Assembly: GCF_024171525.1 (NCBI RefSeq)
Contig: NZ_JALJZY010000016.1
Location: forward strand, 1-60,263
Origin: Neisseriaceae bacterium HSC-16F19
Lineage (GTDB): Bacteria; Pseudomonadota; Gammaproteobacteria; Burkholderiales; Neisseriaceae
Direction: 5' to 3'
DNA length: 60,263 nucleotides
Within the stretch, counting starts at the first letter, position 1; the number at the start of each line of letters is the position of its first letter. A program made the translations under genes and the position numbers. Of the stretch, positions 51,112-60,101 are shown piece by piece. Below the pieces are notes generated by a model. That model was not told the origin of the DNA. It did no database searches and saw only the letters and a program-made list of their open reading frames with translations.

Positions 51112-51195
51112 TAGGGTGTGTGGCGGTACGTCACGCACGCGTTCTTTGATAAAACAATTATTTGAAACGCGTGCGTGCCTGCGGCACACACCCTA
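51112..51195. repeat. Long inverted repeat GTAGGGTGTGTGGCG
   Basis: GTAGGGTGTGTGGCGGTACG with TCACGCACGCGTT pairs with AACGCGTGCGTGCC and GCGGCACACACCCTAC, leaving a loop of about 20 AT-rich bases. The arms are about 31 bp with a few mismatches. Confidence 0.7.
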
Positions 51196-51207
51196 CACAT
51201 AGCCCCA

Positions 51208-51251
51208 AGAGGCTGCCTGAAAACCAATACTGCACGTTTCAGGCAGCCTCC
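51208..51251. terminator. Spaced inverted DUS pair
   Basis: GAGGCTGCCTGAAAACC and GTTTCAGGCAGCCTC are separated by about 12 bases. No gene ends directly at it, so its role as terminator is less sure. Confidence 0.5.
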
Positions 51252-51266
51252 CTCTTTGATCAAGCC

Positions 51267-51423
51267 GAGACCTTTGCAAAACCTCCAGATGTGGATGCAG
51301 TTCAAGGCGTAGCAGCGCAGAGAGCGCAGACATATCATGTAGATAGGCGAGCGAGCAGTACCCCTACGGGCATAAACTTCCAACGCAGAAATGCGCCGCA
51401 GATGGGGGTTTTGCAAAGGTCTC
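51267..51423. mobile_element. MITE-like element with IS5/IS1106-type ends
   Basis: A 157-bp element with perfect 17-bp ends GAGACCTTTGCAAAACC, as in neisserial IS1106/IS5-family elements, flanked by AAGCC on both sides as a possible target duplication. No transposase frame. The interior has GTTCAAGGCGTAGCAGCGCA and CAACGCAGAAATGCG, recalling the interior of the element at 39372-39537. Confidence 0.78.
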
Positions 51424-51457
51424 AAGCCGCGAACCCTAAAATATCCGGCCCCTACCC

Positions 51458-52168
51458 TCACTGCCCCACCGCCGCCGCCCAGTCCAGCTCCGGCTGTTTC
51501 TGCAAGGCCGCGGCCAGGTCGGCATCGGGGTGCACTCCGGCCAATTCTTTCACCGCCGTCAGTCCGTACACCGCCGCCCAATGCGGCCACCAGCGGTTGC
51601 CCATATGCTCCACCGCCCGCGGCACAGCCTCGGCTGCGGGTCGCTGCCACGGTGCGGCATAGGCCATAAAGCGGCCGCCGTTGACCTGAAATCCGGCCTC
51701 CTCCAAGGCATGGCGCATCTGGCCTGCGCTATGCAGCATCAGTGTACGGCTCAGGGTGCGGGCGCCGAAACGCCAGTAACCCAAGGCATTCAGCCCGCTC
51801 AACAGCACACAGCCGCCGGGCACGAGTACGCGGTAGGTTTCCGCCAGCAGCCGCACCGTATCGGCATAAACATCGGCGCCGTGCGGCAGCAGCACAACAT
51901 CGAAACTGTTGTCCGGCCACGGCAGACTGTCGGCGGCAGCCAACACGTCTGCCGGGTACGCGTGGTGCTGGCAGATGCGGTGCGCCGCCTGCGGCCATGT
52001 TCGCAACAGCGGCCATTGCGGCATGCCCAGTTGCAGCACGCGCGCGTCCGATGCCAAGGTGGCAGGCGGCACGAAAAAACCGGCTTCCCACGCGGCCACA
52101 TAACGACCGTAAGCGGTCGCCGTCCAAGCGGCCAGTGCAGCGGCGCGGCCGCGGTCTGCTGTATTCAT
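51458..52168 (-). CDS. SAM-dependent methyltransferase (YafS-like)
   Basis: A 236-residue class I methyltransferase-like protein. It has a degenerate SAM motif (RVLQLGMPQWPLL), the acidic ADSLPWPDNSFDVVLLPHGADVYAD block (motif II-III region of Methyltransf_11), and LLAETYRVLVPGGCVLLSGLNALGYW. It is divergent from mltD, as E. coli yafS lies near mltD-gloB-rnhA, which supports orthology. Substrate unknown. No clear SD. Confidence 0.85.
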   Translation of the reverse strand: MNTADRGRAAALAAWTATAYGRYVAAWEAGFFVPPATLASDARVLQLGMPQWPLLRTWPQAAHRICQHHAYPADVLAAADSLPWPDNSFDVVLLPHGADVYADTVRLLAETYRVLVPGGCVLLSGLNALGYWRFGARTLSRTLMLHSAGQMRHALEEAGFQVNGGRFMAYAAPWQRPAAEAVPRAVEHMGNRWWPHWAAVYGLTAVKELAGVHPDADLAAALQKQPELDWAAAVGQ

Positions 52169-52258
52169 AAACGGCTATCCTGCGGATAAACAAACCCGGC
52201 ATCCATGGGCGTGCGTATCTTATTTGTCATAGAAAACTGTAAATTCAGGCAGCCTGCC

Positions 52259-52288
52259 TTGACACCCAAAGCGGCAGGCCATTATTAT
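52259..52288 (+). promoter_or_regulatory. mltD promoter
   Basis: Perfect TTGACA (52259-52264), 18-base spacer, TATTAT (52283-52288). Start near 52295, about 24 bases before the ATG. Confidence 0.75.
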
Positions 52289-52318
52289 TCTATTGTTTTT
52301 ACTTAGCAAAAATGTTCC

Positions 52319-54310
52319 ATGCCCCGTCTTAAAACCACCGTACTGGCCTTGGCCGGATTGCTGTTGGCACCCGCCGTATCCCATGCCCACACCCCGAATG
52401 CCGTCGGCCAGGCGCTGATGAATCTGAACGCCGCCCAACTCAAAGACAACAAAAAACCGGTCGGCGACATCTGGAGCCGCCTGCGTCAGGATTTCCGCTT
52501 AAGCGAAGTCAATCCCGAACTCGTGCGCCGTCACGAACAGTATTATGCCAGCCGCAGCCCGTATTTCAACCGCACCATAGACCGCAGCCGTCCGTATTTG
52601 TACCACATCGCCAACGAAGTGGAAAAACGCAAAATGCCGGCGGAAATCGCGCTGCTGCCCTTTATTGAAAGCGCTTTCGTCACCAAAGCCCGCTCCCATG
52701 TCGGCGCCTCCGGCCTGTGGCAGTTTATGCCCGCCACCGGCCGCCAATACGGCTTGGCGCAAACCCATCTGTATGACGACCGCCACGACGTTTATGCCGC
52801 CACCGATGCGGCCCTGAACTACCTGCAATACCTCTACGGCCTTTTCGGCGACTGGTCGCTGGCCCTGGCCGCCTACAACTGGGGCGAAGGCAGCGTGGGC
52901 CGTGCCGTAGCGCGCGCCCAGGCACAGGGTTTGGCCCCGGTATACGAAAACCTGAAAATGCCCAATGAAACGCGCAACTACGTGCCCAAACTCCTGGCCG
53001 TGCGCAACCTCATCAACAATCCCCAAGCCTTCGGCCTCAACCTCTCCCCCATCGACAACAAGCCTTATTTCAAGGCCGTGACCGTTGATACCCCGCTGGA
53101 CATTCAGGCAGCCGCCCGCCTGGCCGGTGTCACGGAAGAAGAATTCAACCGCCTCAACCCCAGCCCGCGCGTGCCGGTGTTCCTGCCCAAAACCAACCGC
53201 AAAATGCTGCTGCCCGTGGCCGCAGCCTCGGTATTCGAGCGCAATTACCGCGCCGCCAACAAGGCCGATTTGCTCTCTTGGGACATCCACACCGTCCACA
53301 GCGGCACCACGCTCACCGACCTCGCCGCCCGTTCGGGTATGAGCGTGGCCGACATCAAACGCATCAACAACATCAGCAGCAACAGCATTGCCTCCGGCCG
53401 CAGCATTCTACTGGCGAAAAACAGCAGCACCGGCATGGCTGCCTTCAGCCGCCCGGATCAGGGCATGGATCCGCTGCTGGCGCAGGCCATCGCCCACGAC
53501 AAGCCCACCGTGGCGCCCGATCCCGTGCCGGTGATGAATCTGGCGCGTAACGCTGCCGCCGTACCGGTGGCCGACATCGTGGTACAAAGCCAGCCTGCCG
53601 CGGCCCAAGCGGCGCCGGTAAATACCGCCGCAGCGTCCGTACCGCGTCCGAACACCATCCGCACCGAAGTGGTACAGGCCCCGGCTGCCGCCACACCGCC
53701 CCCGCTGGCACAGGCTGCTGATCCCATTGCCGCCTTTGCCCAGTCTGCGGGCTTGGTTGAGCACACTGCGCCTACCGCTACCGCAGCCGAACCGGTTCAG
53801 GCAGCCGCGCCTTCCGACAGCACCTATGAAGAGCTGATGTCGCTGACCTTGGCCACCCAAGTCGAACGCGACCCGCGCCAAGCCGTGCAAAACGCCCTGG
53901 CCCAAGCCGAGGCTGAAGAAGCACGCCGCAATGCCGCCGCCGAACAACGCCGTGCTGCCGCACCCAAAACCGCACCGGCTCCCACCACCTATACCGTGCA
54001 AAGCGGCGACACCCTGTTTTCCGTGGCCAAGCGCCACAATATCAGCATGGCCGATTTGAGTGCCCTCAACAAGCTCAAAAGCCAAAATATCCGCCAAGGC
54101 CAGGTATTGAAAGTGGCGGGCAAGGTTCCGGCCTCAGCCAAAAAGGACAATCAAAAAGCCGGCGCCACACCGGCCTCCTATACCGTGAAAAAAGGCGACA
54201 CCCTGCAAGCCATCGCCCAGCGCTTCAATGTGCCGGTATCACAGCTGCGCAAGCTCAACAAGAGCGACAACATCCGCCCCGGCCAGAAAATCAAGCTCAG
54301 CGGTGCCTGA
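52319..54310 (+). CDS. mltD: Membrane-bound lytic murein transglycosylase D with LysM repeats
   Basis: A 663-residue periplasmic enzyme. Signal peptide (1-23, no lipobox), SLT domain with catalytic Glu117 in LLPFIESAF and GLWQFMPATGRQYG plus ALAAYNWGEGSV. A degenerate LysM-like repeat lies near residue 325 (WDIHTVHSGTTLTDLAARSG), then a long Ala/Pro-rich linker, then two good LysM domains at the C-terminus (TYTVQSGDTLFSVAKRHNIS and SYTVKKGDTLQAIAQRFNV). It cleaves glycan strands and is anchored to peptidoglycan by LysM. A strong promoter and terminator flank it. The SD is weak. Confidence 0.95.
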   Translation: MPRLKTTVLALAGLLLAPAVSHAHTPNAVGQALMNLNAAQLKDNKKPVGDIWSRLRQDFRLSEVNPELVRRHEQYYASRSPYFNRTIDRSRPYLYHIANEVEKRKMPAEIALLPFIESAFVTKARSHVGASGLWQFMPATGRQYGLAQTHLYDDRHDVYAATDAALNYLQYLYGLFGDWSLALAAYNWGEGSVGRAVARAQAQGLAPVYENLKMPNETRNYVPKLLAVRNLINNPQAFGLNLSPIDNKPYFKAVTVDTPLDIQAAARLAGVTEEEFNRLNPSPRVPVFLPKTNRKMLLPVAAASVFERNYRAANKADLLSWDIHTVHSGTTLTDLAARSGMSVADIKRINNISSNSIASGRSILLAKNSSTGMAAFSRPDQGMDPLLAQAIAHDKPTVAPDPVPVMNLARNAAAVPVADIVVQSQPAAAQAAPVNTAAASVPRPNTIRTEVVQAPAAATPPPLAQAADPIAAFAQSAGLVEHTAPTATAAEPVQAAAPSDSTYEELMSLTLATQVERDPRQAVQNALAQAEAEEARRNAAAEQRRAAAPKTAPAPTTYTVQSGDTLFSVAKRHNISMADLSALNKLKSQNIRQGQVLKVAGKVPASAKKDNQKAGATPASYTVKKGDTLQAIAQRFNVPVSQLRKLNKSDNIRPGQKIKLSGA

Positions 54311-54335
54311 GTTGTGTCCGTCACACCATCCACGA

Positions 54336-54366
54336 CACAGCCTCCTTACGGAGGCTGTTTTTTTTG
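54336..54366 (+). terminator. mltD terminator
   Basis: ACAGCCTCC, TTAC loop, GGAGGCTGT and eight T. Confidence 0.9.
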
Positions 54367-54464
54367 CGCCGCAAAACACGCAGCGGCGCAGGAAAACCCG
54401 CTTTGGGCTATACTGGTTCGCCTTTGGACACCGTCTTTCAGGCAGCCCGAATACGGATAACGGC

Positions 54465-54528
54465 GTAGGTCGGCTCTCCGAGCCGACACGCAAAAAATCT
54501 TTAAAGTCGGCTCTTAAGAGCCGACCTG
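54465..54528. repeat. GTAGGTCGGCTC palindrome pair
   Basis: GTAGGTCGGCTCTCCGAGCC with GAC, then GTCGGCTCTTAAGAGCCGAC. The two units can pair with each other or with themselves. Sits upstream of sdaA. Confidence 0.7.
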
Positions 54529-54601
54529 CCTTCCACACACTTTTCAGGCAGCCTGAAACCCTGATCCATCCTTACAAAATCCAACAAGCACGGCACACAT
54601 C

Positions 54602-56008
54602 ATGATCAGCATCCACGATATTTTCAAAGTCGGCCTCGGCCCTTCCAGCTCGCACACCGTCGGCCCCATGAAAGCCGCCGCCGCCTTTGTACAACTGTTG
54701 CAAGAACAGGGGCAAACCGAACACGCCGCCCGCATTGCCGTGGAAATCTACGGCTCGCTGGCGCTCACCGGCACCGGCCACAGCACCTTCGACGCGGTTT
54801 TGCTCGGCTTGGAAGGTTCGCTGCCGCACAGCATCGATTTGGCCACCCTGCCCGAACGCTTGGCCCGCATCAACAACGAAGGCTATGTACTGCTGCCGCC
54901 GCACGGCCACAAGCTGCCGTTTGAAGTGGCGCGCGATTTGGTGGTGCGCGTGGACGAGAGCCTGCCCAAACACCCCAACGGCCTGATTTTCACTGCCTAC
55001 AATGCCGCCGAAGAATGCATCTGCCGCGAAGTGTATTACTCCGTCGGCGGCGGCTTTATCGTCACCGATGCCGAATTCGGCCGTGCCCACAACGAAGCCG
55101 TGGCCGTGCCCTACCCCTTTAATAACGCCAGCGAACTGTTTGCCCTGTGCCAGGAGCACGGTCTGAGCGTGCCCGAACTGGTGTGCGCCAACGAAGCGGC
55201 TTTGGGCGGCTGCGATGCCGGGGCCGTACGCCGCCGCACCCTGGCACTGGCGCAGGTGATGTTCGACTGTGTCGACCGCGGCCTCAATACCGGCGGTATT
55301 CTCCCCGGCGGTCTGAGCGTGATGCGCCGCGCGCCCAAACTGGCGCAAAAGCTGCAAGCCCTGCATGATGCCAATCAAATCAACACCCATTTGTGGCCTC
55401 TGGTGTATGCCATGGCGGTGAACGAAGAAAACGCCGCCGGCGGCCGGGTGGTGACCGCCCCCACCAACGGTGCGGCGGGCATTGTGCCGGCGGTATTGTC
55501 CTATTACCGCCGCTTCCATCCCTTAGCCAGCGAAGACGGCATAGTCGATTTCCTGCTCACCGCCGGTGTCATCGGCATTTTGTACAAAACCAATGCCTCC
55601 ATCTCCGGTGCCGACGTCGGCTGCCAGGGCGAAGTGGGTGTGGCCTGCTCCATGGCCGCGGGTGCCTATGCGGCAGTGAGCGGCGGCAGCCTGCGCCAAA
55701 TCGAAAACGCCGCCGAAATGGCCATGGAGCACCATCTGGGCCTCACCTGCGACCCGGTGGGCGGCCTGGTGCAGATTCCCTGCATCGAACGCAACGGCAT
55801 TGCCGCGGAAAAAGCCATCAAACTCGCCGGTTTGGCACTCTTGGAAGAAGGCGGCCACCAAAAAGTGAGTCTGGACATGGTGATCCAGACCATGCTGCAA
55901 ACCGGCCGTGACATGAAATCCACCTATAAGGAAACCTCGCTGGCGGGCCTGGCCAGCACGCTGAAGAAAAAAGCCGTGGCGGTTTCGGTGCGGGTGGTGG
56001 AATGCTGA
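54602..56008 (+). CDS. sdaA: L-serine ammonia-lyase
   Basis: A 468-residue iron-sulfur L-serine dehydratase, converting serine to pyruvate and ammonia. N-terminal beta domain SIHDIFKVGLGPSSSHTVGPMKAA; C-terminal catalytic domain with 4Fe-4S cysteines in ADVGCQGEVGVACSMAAGAY, LTCDPVGGLVQIPC. RVVTAPTNGAAGIVPAVL is a conserved active-site block. Single-chain form as in E. coli. A TATACT at 54409 might be its -10. Followed by a DUS. Confidence 0.96.
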   Translation: MISIHDIFKVGLGPSSSHTVGPMKAAAAFVQLLQEQGQTEHAARIAVEIYGSLALTGTGHSTFDAVLLGLEGSLPHSIDLATLPERLARINNEGYVLLPPHGHKLPFEVARDLVVRVDESLPKHPNGLIFTAYNAAEECICREVYYSVGGGFIVTDAEFGRAHNEAVAVPYPFNNASELFALCQEHGLSVPELVCANEAALGGCDAGAVRRRTLALAQVMFDCVDRGLNTGGILPGGLSVMRRAPKLAQKLQALHDANQINTHLWPLVYAMAVNEENAAGGRVVTAPTNGAAGIVPAVLSYYRRFHPLASEDGIVDFLLTAGVIGILYKTNASISGADVGCQGEVGVACSMAAGAYAAVSGGSLRQIENAAEMAMEHHLGLTCDPVGGLVQIPCIERNGIAAEKAIKLAGLALLEEGGHQKVSLDMVIQTMLQTGRDMKSTYKETSLAGLASTLKKKAVAVSVRVVEC

Positions 56009-56080
56009 CGGCGGCTTAACAAGCCCTTTCAGGCAGCCTGAAACCGCCCGTTTGTTCATTGTCTCACGGAGGGAACACCA

Positions 56081-56755
56081 ATGAGCATCAAACACTGGCC
56101 CGAAGGCGAGCGGCCGCGGGAGAAGCTGTTGGCGCTGGGCGCCGCCCATTTGAGCGATGCCGAACTGCTGGCCATCCTGTTGCGCGTGGGCATACAGGGC
56201 ATGAGTGCGGTGGATTTGGCGCGCCATTTATTGTCCGAATTCGGCAGCCTGCATGCGCTGATGAGTGCCGACGCCGCCGCCCTGTGCCGCCACAAAGGCA
56301 TGGGCCCGGCGGCGTTTGCCCAGTTTGCCACGGTGCGCGAAATCGGCCGCCGCCTGTTGGCCGCAGAAATGGCCGCTACGCCGCTTTTCGACAATCCGAG
56401 TGCCGTGGCCGACTATCTGCGTTTGCGCTTGGGTGCGGAAAGCGTGGAAGTGTGCCTGGTTTTGCTGCTCAACCAGCAGCACCATTTGCAGCACACGCTG
56501 GAGCTGACCCGCGGCACGGTCAACGAAAGCACGGTCTATGTGCGCGAAGTGGTGACCCTGGCCTTGAAACACCGGGCGGCGGCGCTGATTCTGGCACACA
56601 ACCATCCCGGCGGCGGCAGCGAACCCTCCGCCGCCGACATCGCCCTCACCGCCCGCCTCAAGGCGGCGCTGGATTTGGTGGATGTGCGCCTCTTGGATCA
56701 TTTCGTGGTCACTGCCCACACCGCCGTGTCGATGGCGGAACGCGGCCTGCTGTAA
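56081..56755 (+). CDS. radC: RadC family JAMM protein
   Basis: A 224-residue protein with N-terminal helix-hairpin-helix region (KHWPEGERPREKLLALGAAHLSDAELLAILLRVG) and C-terminal JAMM domain with ligands His173, His175 and Asp186 in AHNHPGGGSEPSAADIALT. The old DNA-repair name is doubtful; a DNA or peptide hydrolase role is not proven. GGAGGG precedes the ATG. sdaA lies upstream. Confidence 0.94.
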   Translation: MSIKHWPEGERPREKLLALGAAHLSDAELLAILLRVGIQGMSAVDLARHLLSEFGSLHALMSADAAALCRHKGMGPAAFAQFATVREIGRRLLAAEMAATPLFDNPSAVADYLRLRLGAESVEVCLVLLLNQQHHLQHTLELTRGTVNESTVYVREVVTLALKHRAAALILAHNHPGGGSEPSAADIALTARLKAALDLVDVRLLDHFVVTAHTAVSMAERGLL

Positions 56756-56797
56756 TGGCTGTGGCGCCCGGTTTCAGGCAGCCCGTACCGATTGCAC

Positions 56798-56826
56798 TTG
56801 GAAAAAAACGCGCCGCGCTTTAAAAT
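56798..56826 (+). promoter_or_regulatory. Candidate yajC-secD-secF promoter
   Basis: TTGGAA (56798-56803), a 17-base spacer, TAAAAT (56821-56826). Start near 56834; a DUS follows in the leader. Confidence 0.55.
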
Positions 56827-56907
56827 AGCGCCTTTATGCCGCCGCAGCCTCACCTGTTCTCAAACAGGCTGCCTGAAACACCCACAACACCCTGAGAAAA
56901 CATAACC

Positions 56908-57204
56908 ATGATTGATTTTGCCTACGCCGCCGACGGCGCCGCACCCAGCGCCCTGATGCAGTTTGCCCCGCTGGTGGCGATTCTGTTTATTTTCTATTTC
57001 CTGGTGATGCGCCCGCAGCAGAAAAAATTCAAAGCCCACCAGCAAATGATTTCCGAGCTGAAAAAAGGCGACAAAGTGATTACCAATGCTGGTTTTGTCG
57101 GCCGCATCACCAAAGTGGGCGAGCGCTTCTTCACTGTGGAAATCGCCCCCAATGTCGAAGTGGAAATCGAGCGCCAGGCCATCAGCAGCAAAGCCGATGT
57201 CTAA
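56908..57204 (+). CDS. yajC: Preprotein translocase subunit YajC
   Basis: A 98-residue protein with one membrane segment (FAPLVAILFIFYFLVMRPQQKKFKAHQQM, family hallmark) and a small cytoplasmic domain (GDKVITNAGFVGRITKVG). It binds SecDF-YidC. First gene of yajC-secD-secF; 85 bases to secD. Confidence 0.96.
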   Translation: MIDFAYAADGAAPSALMQFAPLVAILFIFYFLVMRPQQKKFKAHQQMISELKKGDKVITNAGFVGRITKVGERFFTVEIAPNVEVEIERQAISSKADV

Positions 57205-57289
57205 GGCCGCGATGCCGCTTCCCCACGCCGCAACTTCATGTTGCGGCATTTGTGTTTTTTGATTCGCATCCCATAAGGCACTGCGCACT

Positions 57290-59143
57290 ATGAACCGTTA
57301 CCCCCTGTGGAAATACCTGTTGATCGTGGTCACACTGGTATTGGGGCTGTTATACACCCTGCCCAATTTCTTCGGCGAGATTCCCGCCGTTCAGGTTTCG
57401 ACCAACCGCCAAGCCATCAGCATCAATGCCGATACCGAAAAAACCGTCACCGAAGCCTTGGCGGCGGCCAATATCCCCCACAACGGCATGTTTATTGCCG
57501 AGGGCAGCCTGAAAGTCCGTTTTACCGATACCGAAACCCAGCTCAAGGCGCGTGACGCCATCGAAGCGCGTTTGGGCGAAGGCTACATCATCGCGCTCAA
57601 CCTCTTGGCCAATACGCCGGAATGGATGGCGCAAATCAAGGCCAAACCCATGTTCCGCGGTCTCGACTTGCGCGGCGGCGTGCATTTCACCATGCAGGTG
57701 GACATGGAAGCAGCGGTGGAAAAAACGCTGGACCGCTACGCCGGCGACATCCGCCGCCAATTACGCCAGGCCAAAATCCGCAGCGGCAATATTGCCAAAA
57801 ACGGCCAAACCCTGAGCGTACCTTTCCAGGATGAGGCCGATGCCGCCAAAGCCCTGCCCGAATTGCGCCCCTACTTCCCCGATGCCGTGCTGGAGCAAAG
57901 CGGCAACCGCATTACCGTGAGCCTCACCGAGGCGGCGTGGGACAAAGTGCGCAGCGACGCGGTGAAACAAAACATCAGCACCCTGCACAACCGTGTGAAC
58001 GAATTGGGCGTGGCCGAACCGGTAATCCAACAGGCCGGTGCCGACCGCATTGTGGTGCAGCTGCCGGGCGTGCAGGACACCGCCAAAGCCAAGGACATCA
58101 TCGGCCGTACCGCCACCCTGGAAGTGCGCATGGTGTCCACCGATCCGGCACAGATGGAAAGCGCCATGCTCGGCAATGTGCCGCCGGGCTTCGACCTGCT
58201 TTACAGCAGCGAAGGCCATCCTTATCTGGTCAACAAGCAGGTGGAGCTGACCGGCGACAACATCAATGACGCCCAGCCCGGTCTTAACGAACGCAACCAG
58301 CCCGGTGTCAATGTGAGCTTTGACAGCGCCGGTGCCGCCATTTTTGCCGACCTCACCCGCAACAATGTCGGCAAACTGATGGCCATGGTGCTGATCGATC
58401 AAGGCAAGGCCGAAGTGGTGACCGCGCCGGTGATCAACGAAGCCATCTTGGGCGGCCGCACCATTATTTCAGGCAGCATGAGCCAGGCCCAGGCGGCGGA
58501 CATTTCCCTGCTCTTGCGCGCCGGTTCTCTGGCCGCGCCCATGCAGATTATTGAAGAGCGCACCATCGGCCCGTCTTTGGGTCAGGAAAACATCGAAAAA
58601 GGCTTTAATTCCACCCTGTGGGGTTTTGTGGCCGTGGCGCTGTTTATGGTGGTCTACTACCGCCTGTTCGGCGTGTTCTCGGTGATTGCACTCACCAGCA
58701 ACCTGCTGTTTCTGATTGCCATTTTGTCCTTCTTGCAGGCCACGCTCACCCTGCCCGGCATTGCCGCCATTGCGCTGACCCTGGGTATGGCGATTGACTC
58801 CAACGTCTTGATCAACGAGCGCATCCGCGAGGAGCTGCGCGCCGGCAATACGCCGCAAATGGCCATCAATGCCGGTTACCAGCACGCCTGGAATACCATT
58901 GTCGATTCCAATATCACCTCGCTGATTGCCGGTATCGCCCTGTTGGTATTCGGCTCCGGCCCGGTACGCGGCTTTGCCGTGGTGCACTGTATCGGCATCC
59001 TCACCTCCATGTATTCTTCCGTGGTGGTTTCGCGTGCCTGTGCCAATCTGTGGTACGGCCGCCGCCGCAAACTGCAAAGCCTCTCCATCGGCTCTGTATG
59101 GAAACCCGAAACCCAAGCGGCATTGCCGGGCAACAAGGAGTAA
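57290..59143 (+). CDS. secD: Protein translocase subunit SecD
   Basis: A 617-residue inner-membrane RND-type protein that uses the proton gradient to pull exported chains. N-terminal helix (KYLLIVVTLVLGLLYTLPNFFG), large periplasmic part with GLDLRGGVHFTMQVDM and LEVRMVSTDPAQ, then five helices with TLGMAIDSNVLINERIREELRAG holding the channel Asp. Tail RRRKLQSLSIGSVWKP. secF begins 6 bases after the stop. Confidence 0.97.
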   Translation: MNRYPLWKYLLIVVTLVLGLLYTLPNFFGEIPAVQVSTNRQAISINADTEKTVTEALAAANIPHNGMFIAEGSLKVRFTDTETQLKARDAIEARLGEGYIIALNLLANTPEWMAQIKAKPMFRGLDLRGGVHFTMQVDMEAAVEKTLDRYAGDIRRQLRQAKIRSGNIAKNGQTLSVPFQDEADAAKALPELRPYFPDAVLEQSGNRITVSLTEAAWDKVRSDAVKQNISTLHNRVNELGVAEPVIQQAGADRIVVQLPGVQDTAKAKDIIGRTATLEVRMVSTDPAQMESAMLGNVPPGFDLLYSSEGHPYLVNKQVELTGDNINDAQPGLNERNQPGVNVSFDSAGAAIFADLTRNNVGKLMAMVLIDQGKAEVVTAPVINEAILGGRTIISGSMSQAQAADISLLLRAGSLAAPMQIIEERTIGPSLGQENIEKGFNSTLWGFVAVALFMVVYYRLFGVFSVIALTSNLLFLIAILSFLQATLTLPGIAAIALTLGMAIDSNVLINERIREELRAGNTPQMAINAGYQHAWNTIVDSNITSLIAGIALLVFGSGPVRGFAVVHCIGILTSMYSSVVVSRACANLWYGRRRKLQSLSIGSVWKPETQAALPGNKE

Positions 59144-59149
59144 ACCGTC

Positions 59150-60085
59150 ATGGAATTTTTCCGCATCAAACGCGACATCCCGTTTATGAGCTATGGCAAG
59201 CTCACCACGGCCATTTCGCTGCTTACCTTTATTTTGGCGGTGTTTTTCCTCTTCACCCGCGGCCTCAATTTCTCGGTTGAGTTTACCGGCGGTACGGTGA
59301 TGGAAGTGGAATACAGCCAGGGCGCCGACGCCAACCAAATCCGCGAACGCATCGGCTCCCTGCAACTGGGCGAGGCGCAAGTCCAAGCCCTGGGCACCAA
59401 CAAACACATCATGATCCGCCTGCCCAACAAAGAAGGCATTACCAGCGCCCAACTGTCCAATCAGGTGATGGACCTGCTCAAACAAGACCAAGCTGATGTG
59501 ACCCTGCGCCAAGTGGAGTTTATCGGCCCGCAGGTGGGCGAAGAGTTGGTGACCAACGGCCTGTTGGCGCTGGGCATGGTGGTGCTCGGCATTGTGATTT
59601 ATCTGTCCATGCGCTTTGAATGGCGTTTTGCCGTGGCCGCCATCATCGCCAATATGCACGACGTGATCATCATCCTCGGCTGTTTCGCCTTCTTCCAGTG
59701 GGAGTTTTCGCTGACCGTGCTGGCGGGTATTCTGGCAGTGCTGGGTTATTCGGTGAACGAATCGGTGGTGGTGTTTGACCGTATCCGCGAAAACTTCCGC
59801 AAACCGCACATGCGCAACAAGAGCGTGCCGCATGTCATCGACAATGCCATTACCGCCACCATGAGCCGTACCATCATCACCCACGGCTCTACCGAAGCCA
59901 TGGTGATTGCCATGCTGGTCTTCGGCGGCGCCGCCCTGCACGGCTTTGCCATGGCGTTGACCATCGGCATTGTTTTCGGCATTTACTCATCCATCCTGGT
60001 GGCCAGCCCGCTGCTGCTGATGTTCGGTTTGAGCCGTGACAATATTGCCAAGGTGCAGAAGAAGAAAGAAGAAGCGGTGGTATAA
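59150..60085 (+). CDS. secF: Protein translocase subunit SecF
   Basis: A 311-residue partner of SecD with six helices. FSVEFTGGTVMEVEY (periplasmic head), VLGYSVNESVVVFDRIRENFRK (channel segment), and IDNAITATMSRTIITHGSTEAMVIAMLVFGG are conserved. AAGGAG before the ATG. Followed by a DUS terminator. Confidence 0.97.
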   Translation: MEFFRIKRDIPFMSYGKLTTAISLLTFILAVFFLFTRGLNFSVEFTGGTVMEVEYSQGADANQIRERIGSLQLGEAQVQALGTNKHIMIRLPNKEGITSAQLSNQVMDLLKQDQADVTLRQVEFIGPQVGEELVTNGLLALGMVVLGIVIYLSMRFEWRFAVAAIIANMHDVIIILGCFAFFQWEFSLTVLAGILAVLGYSVNESVVVFDRIRENFRKPHMRNKSVPHVIDNAITATMSRTIITHGSTEAMVIAMLVFGGAALHGFAMALTIGIVFGIYSSILVASPLLLMFGLSRDNIAKVQKKKEEAVV

Positions 60086-60101
60086 GACTTGCCGCATACA
60101 T

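Larger units (their letters stand above)
50995..51457. other. Gap with terminator, inverted repeat and MITE
   Basis: No gene is supported. In order: terminator (51017-51051), long inverted repeat (51112-51195), DUS pair (51208-51251), MITE-like element (51267-51423). Confidence 0.75.

Noticed and set aside
51267..51423. Truncated transposase gene
   Set aside because: No open frame with transposase residues is found between the ends; it is non-autonomous.
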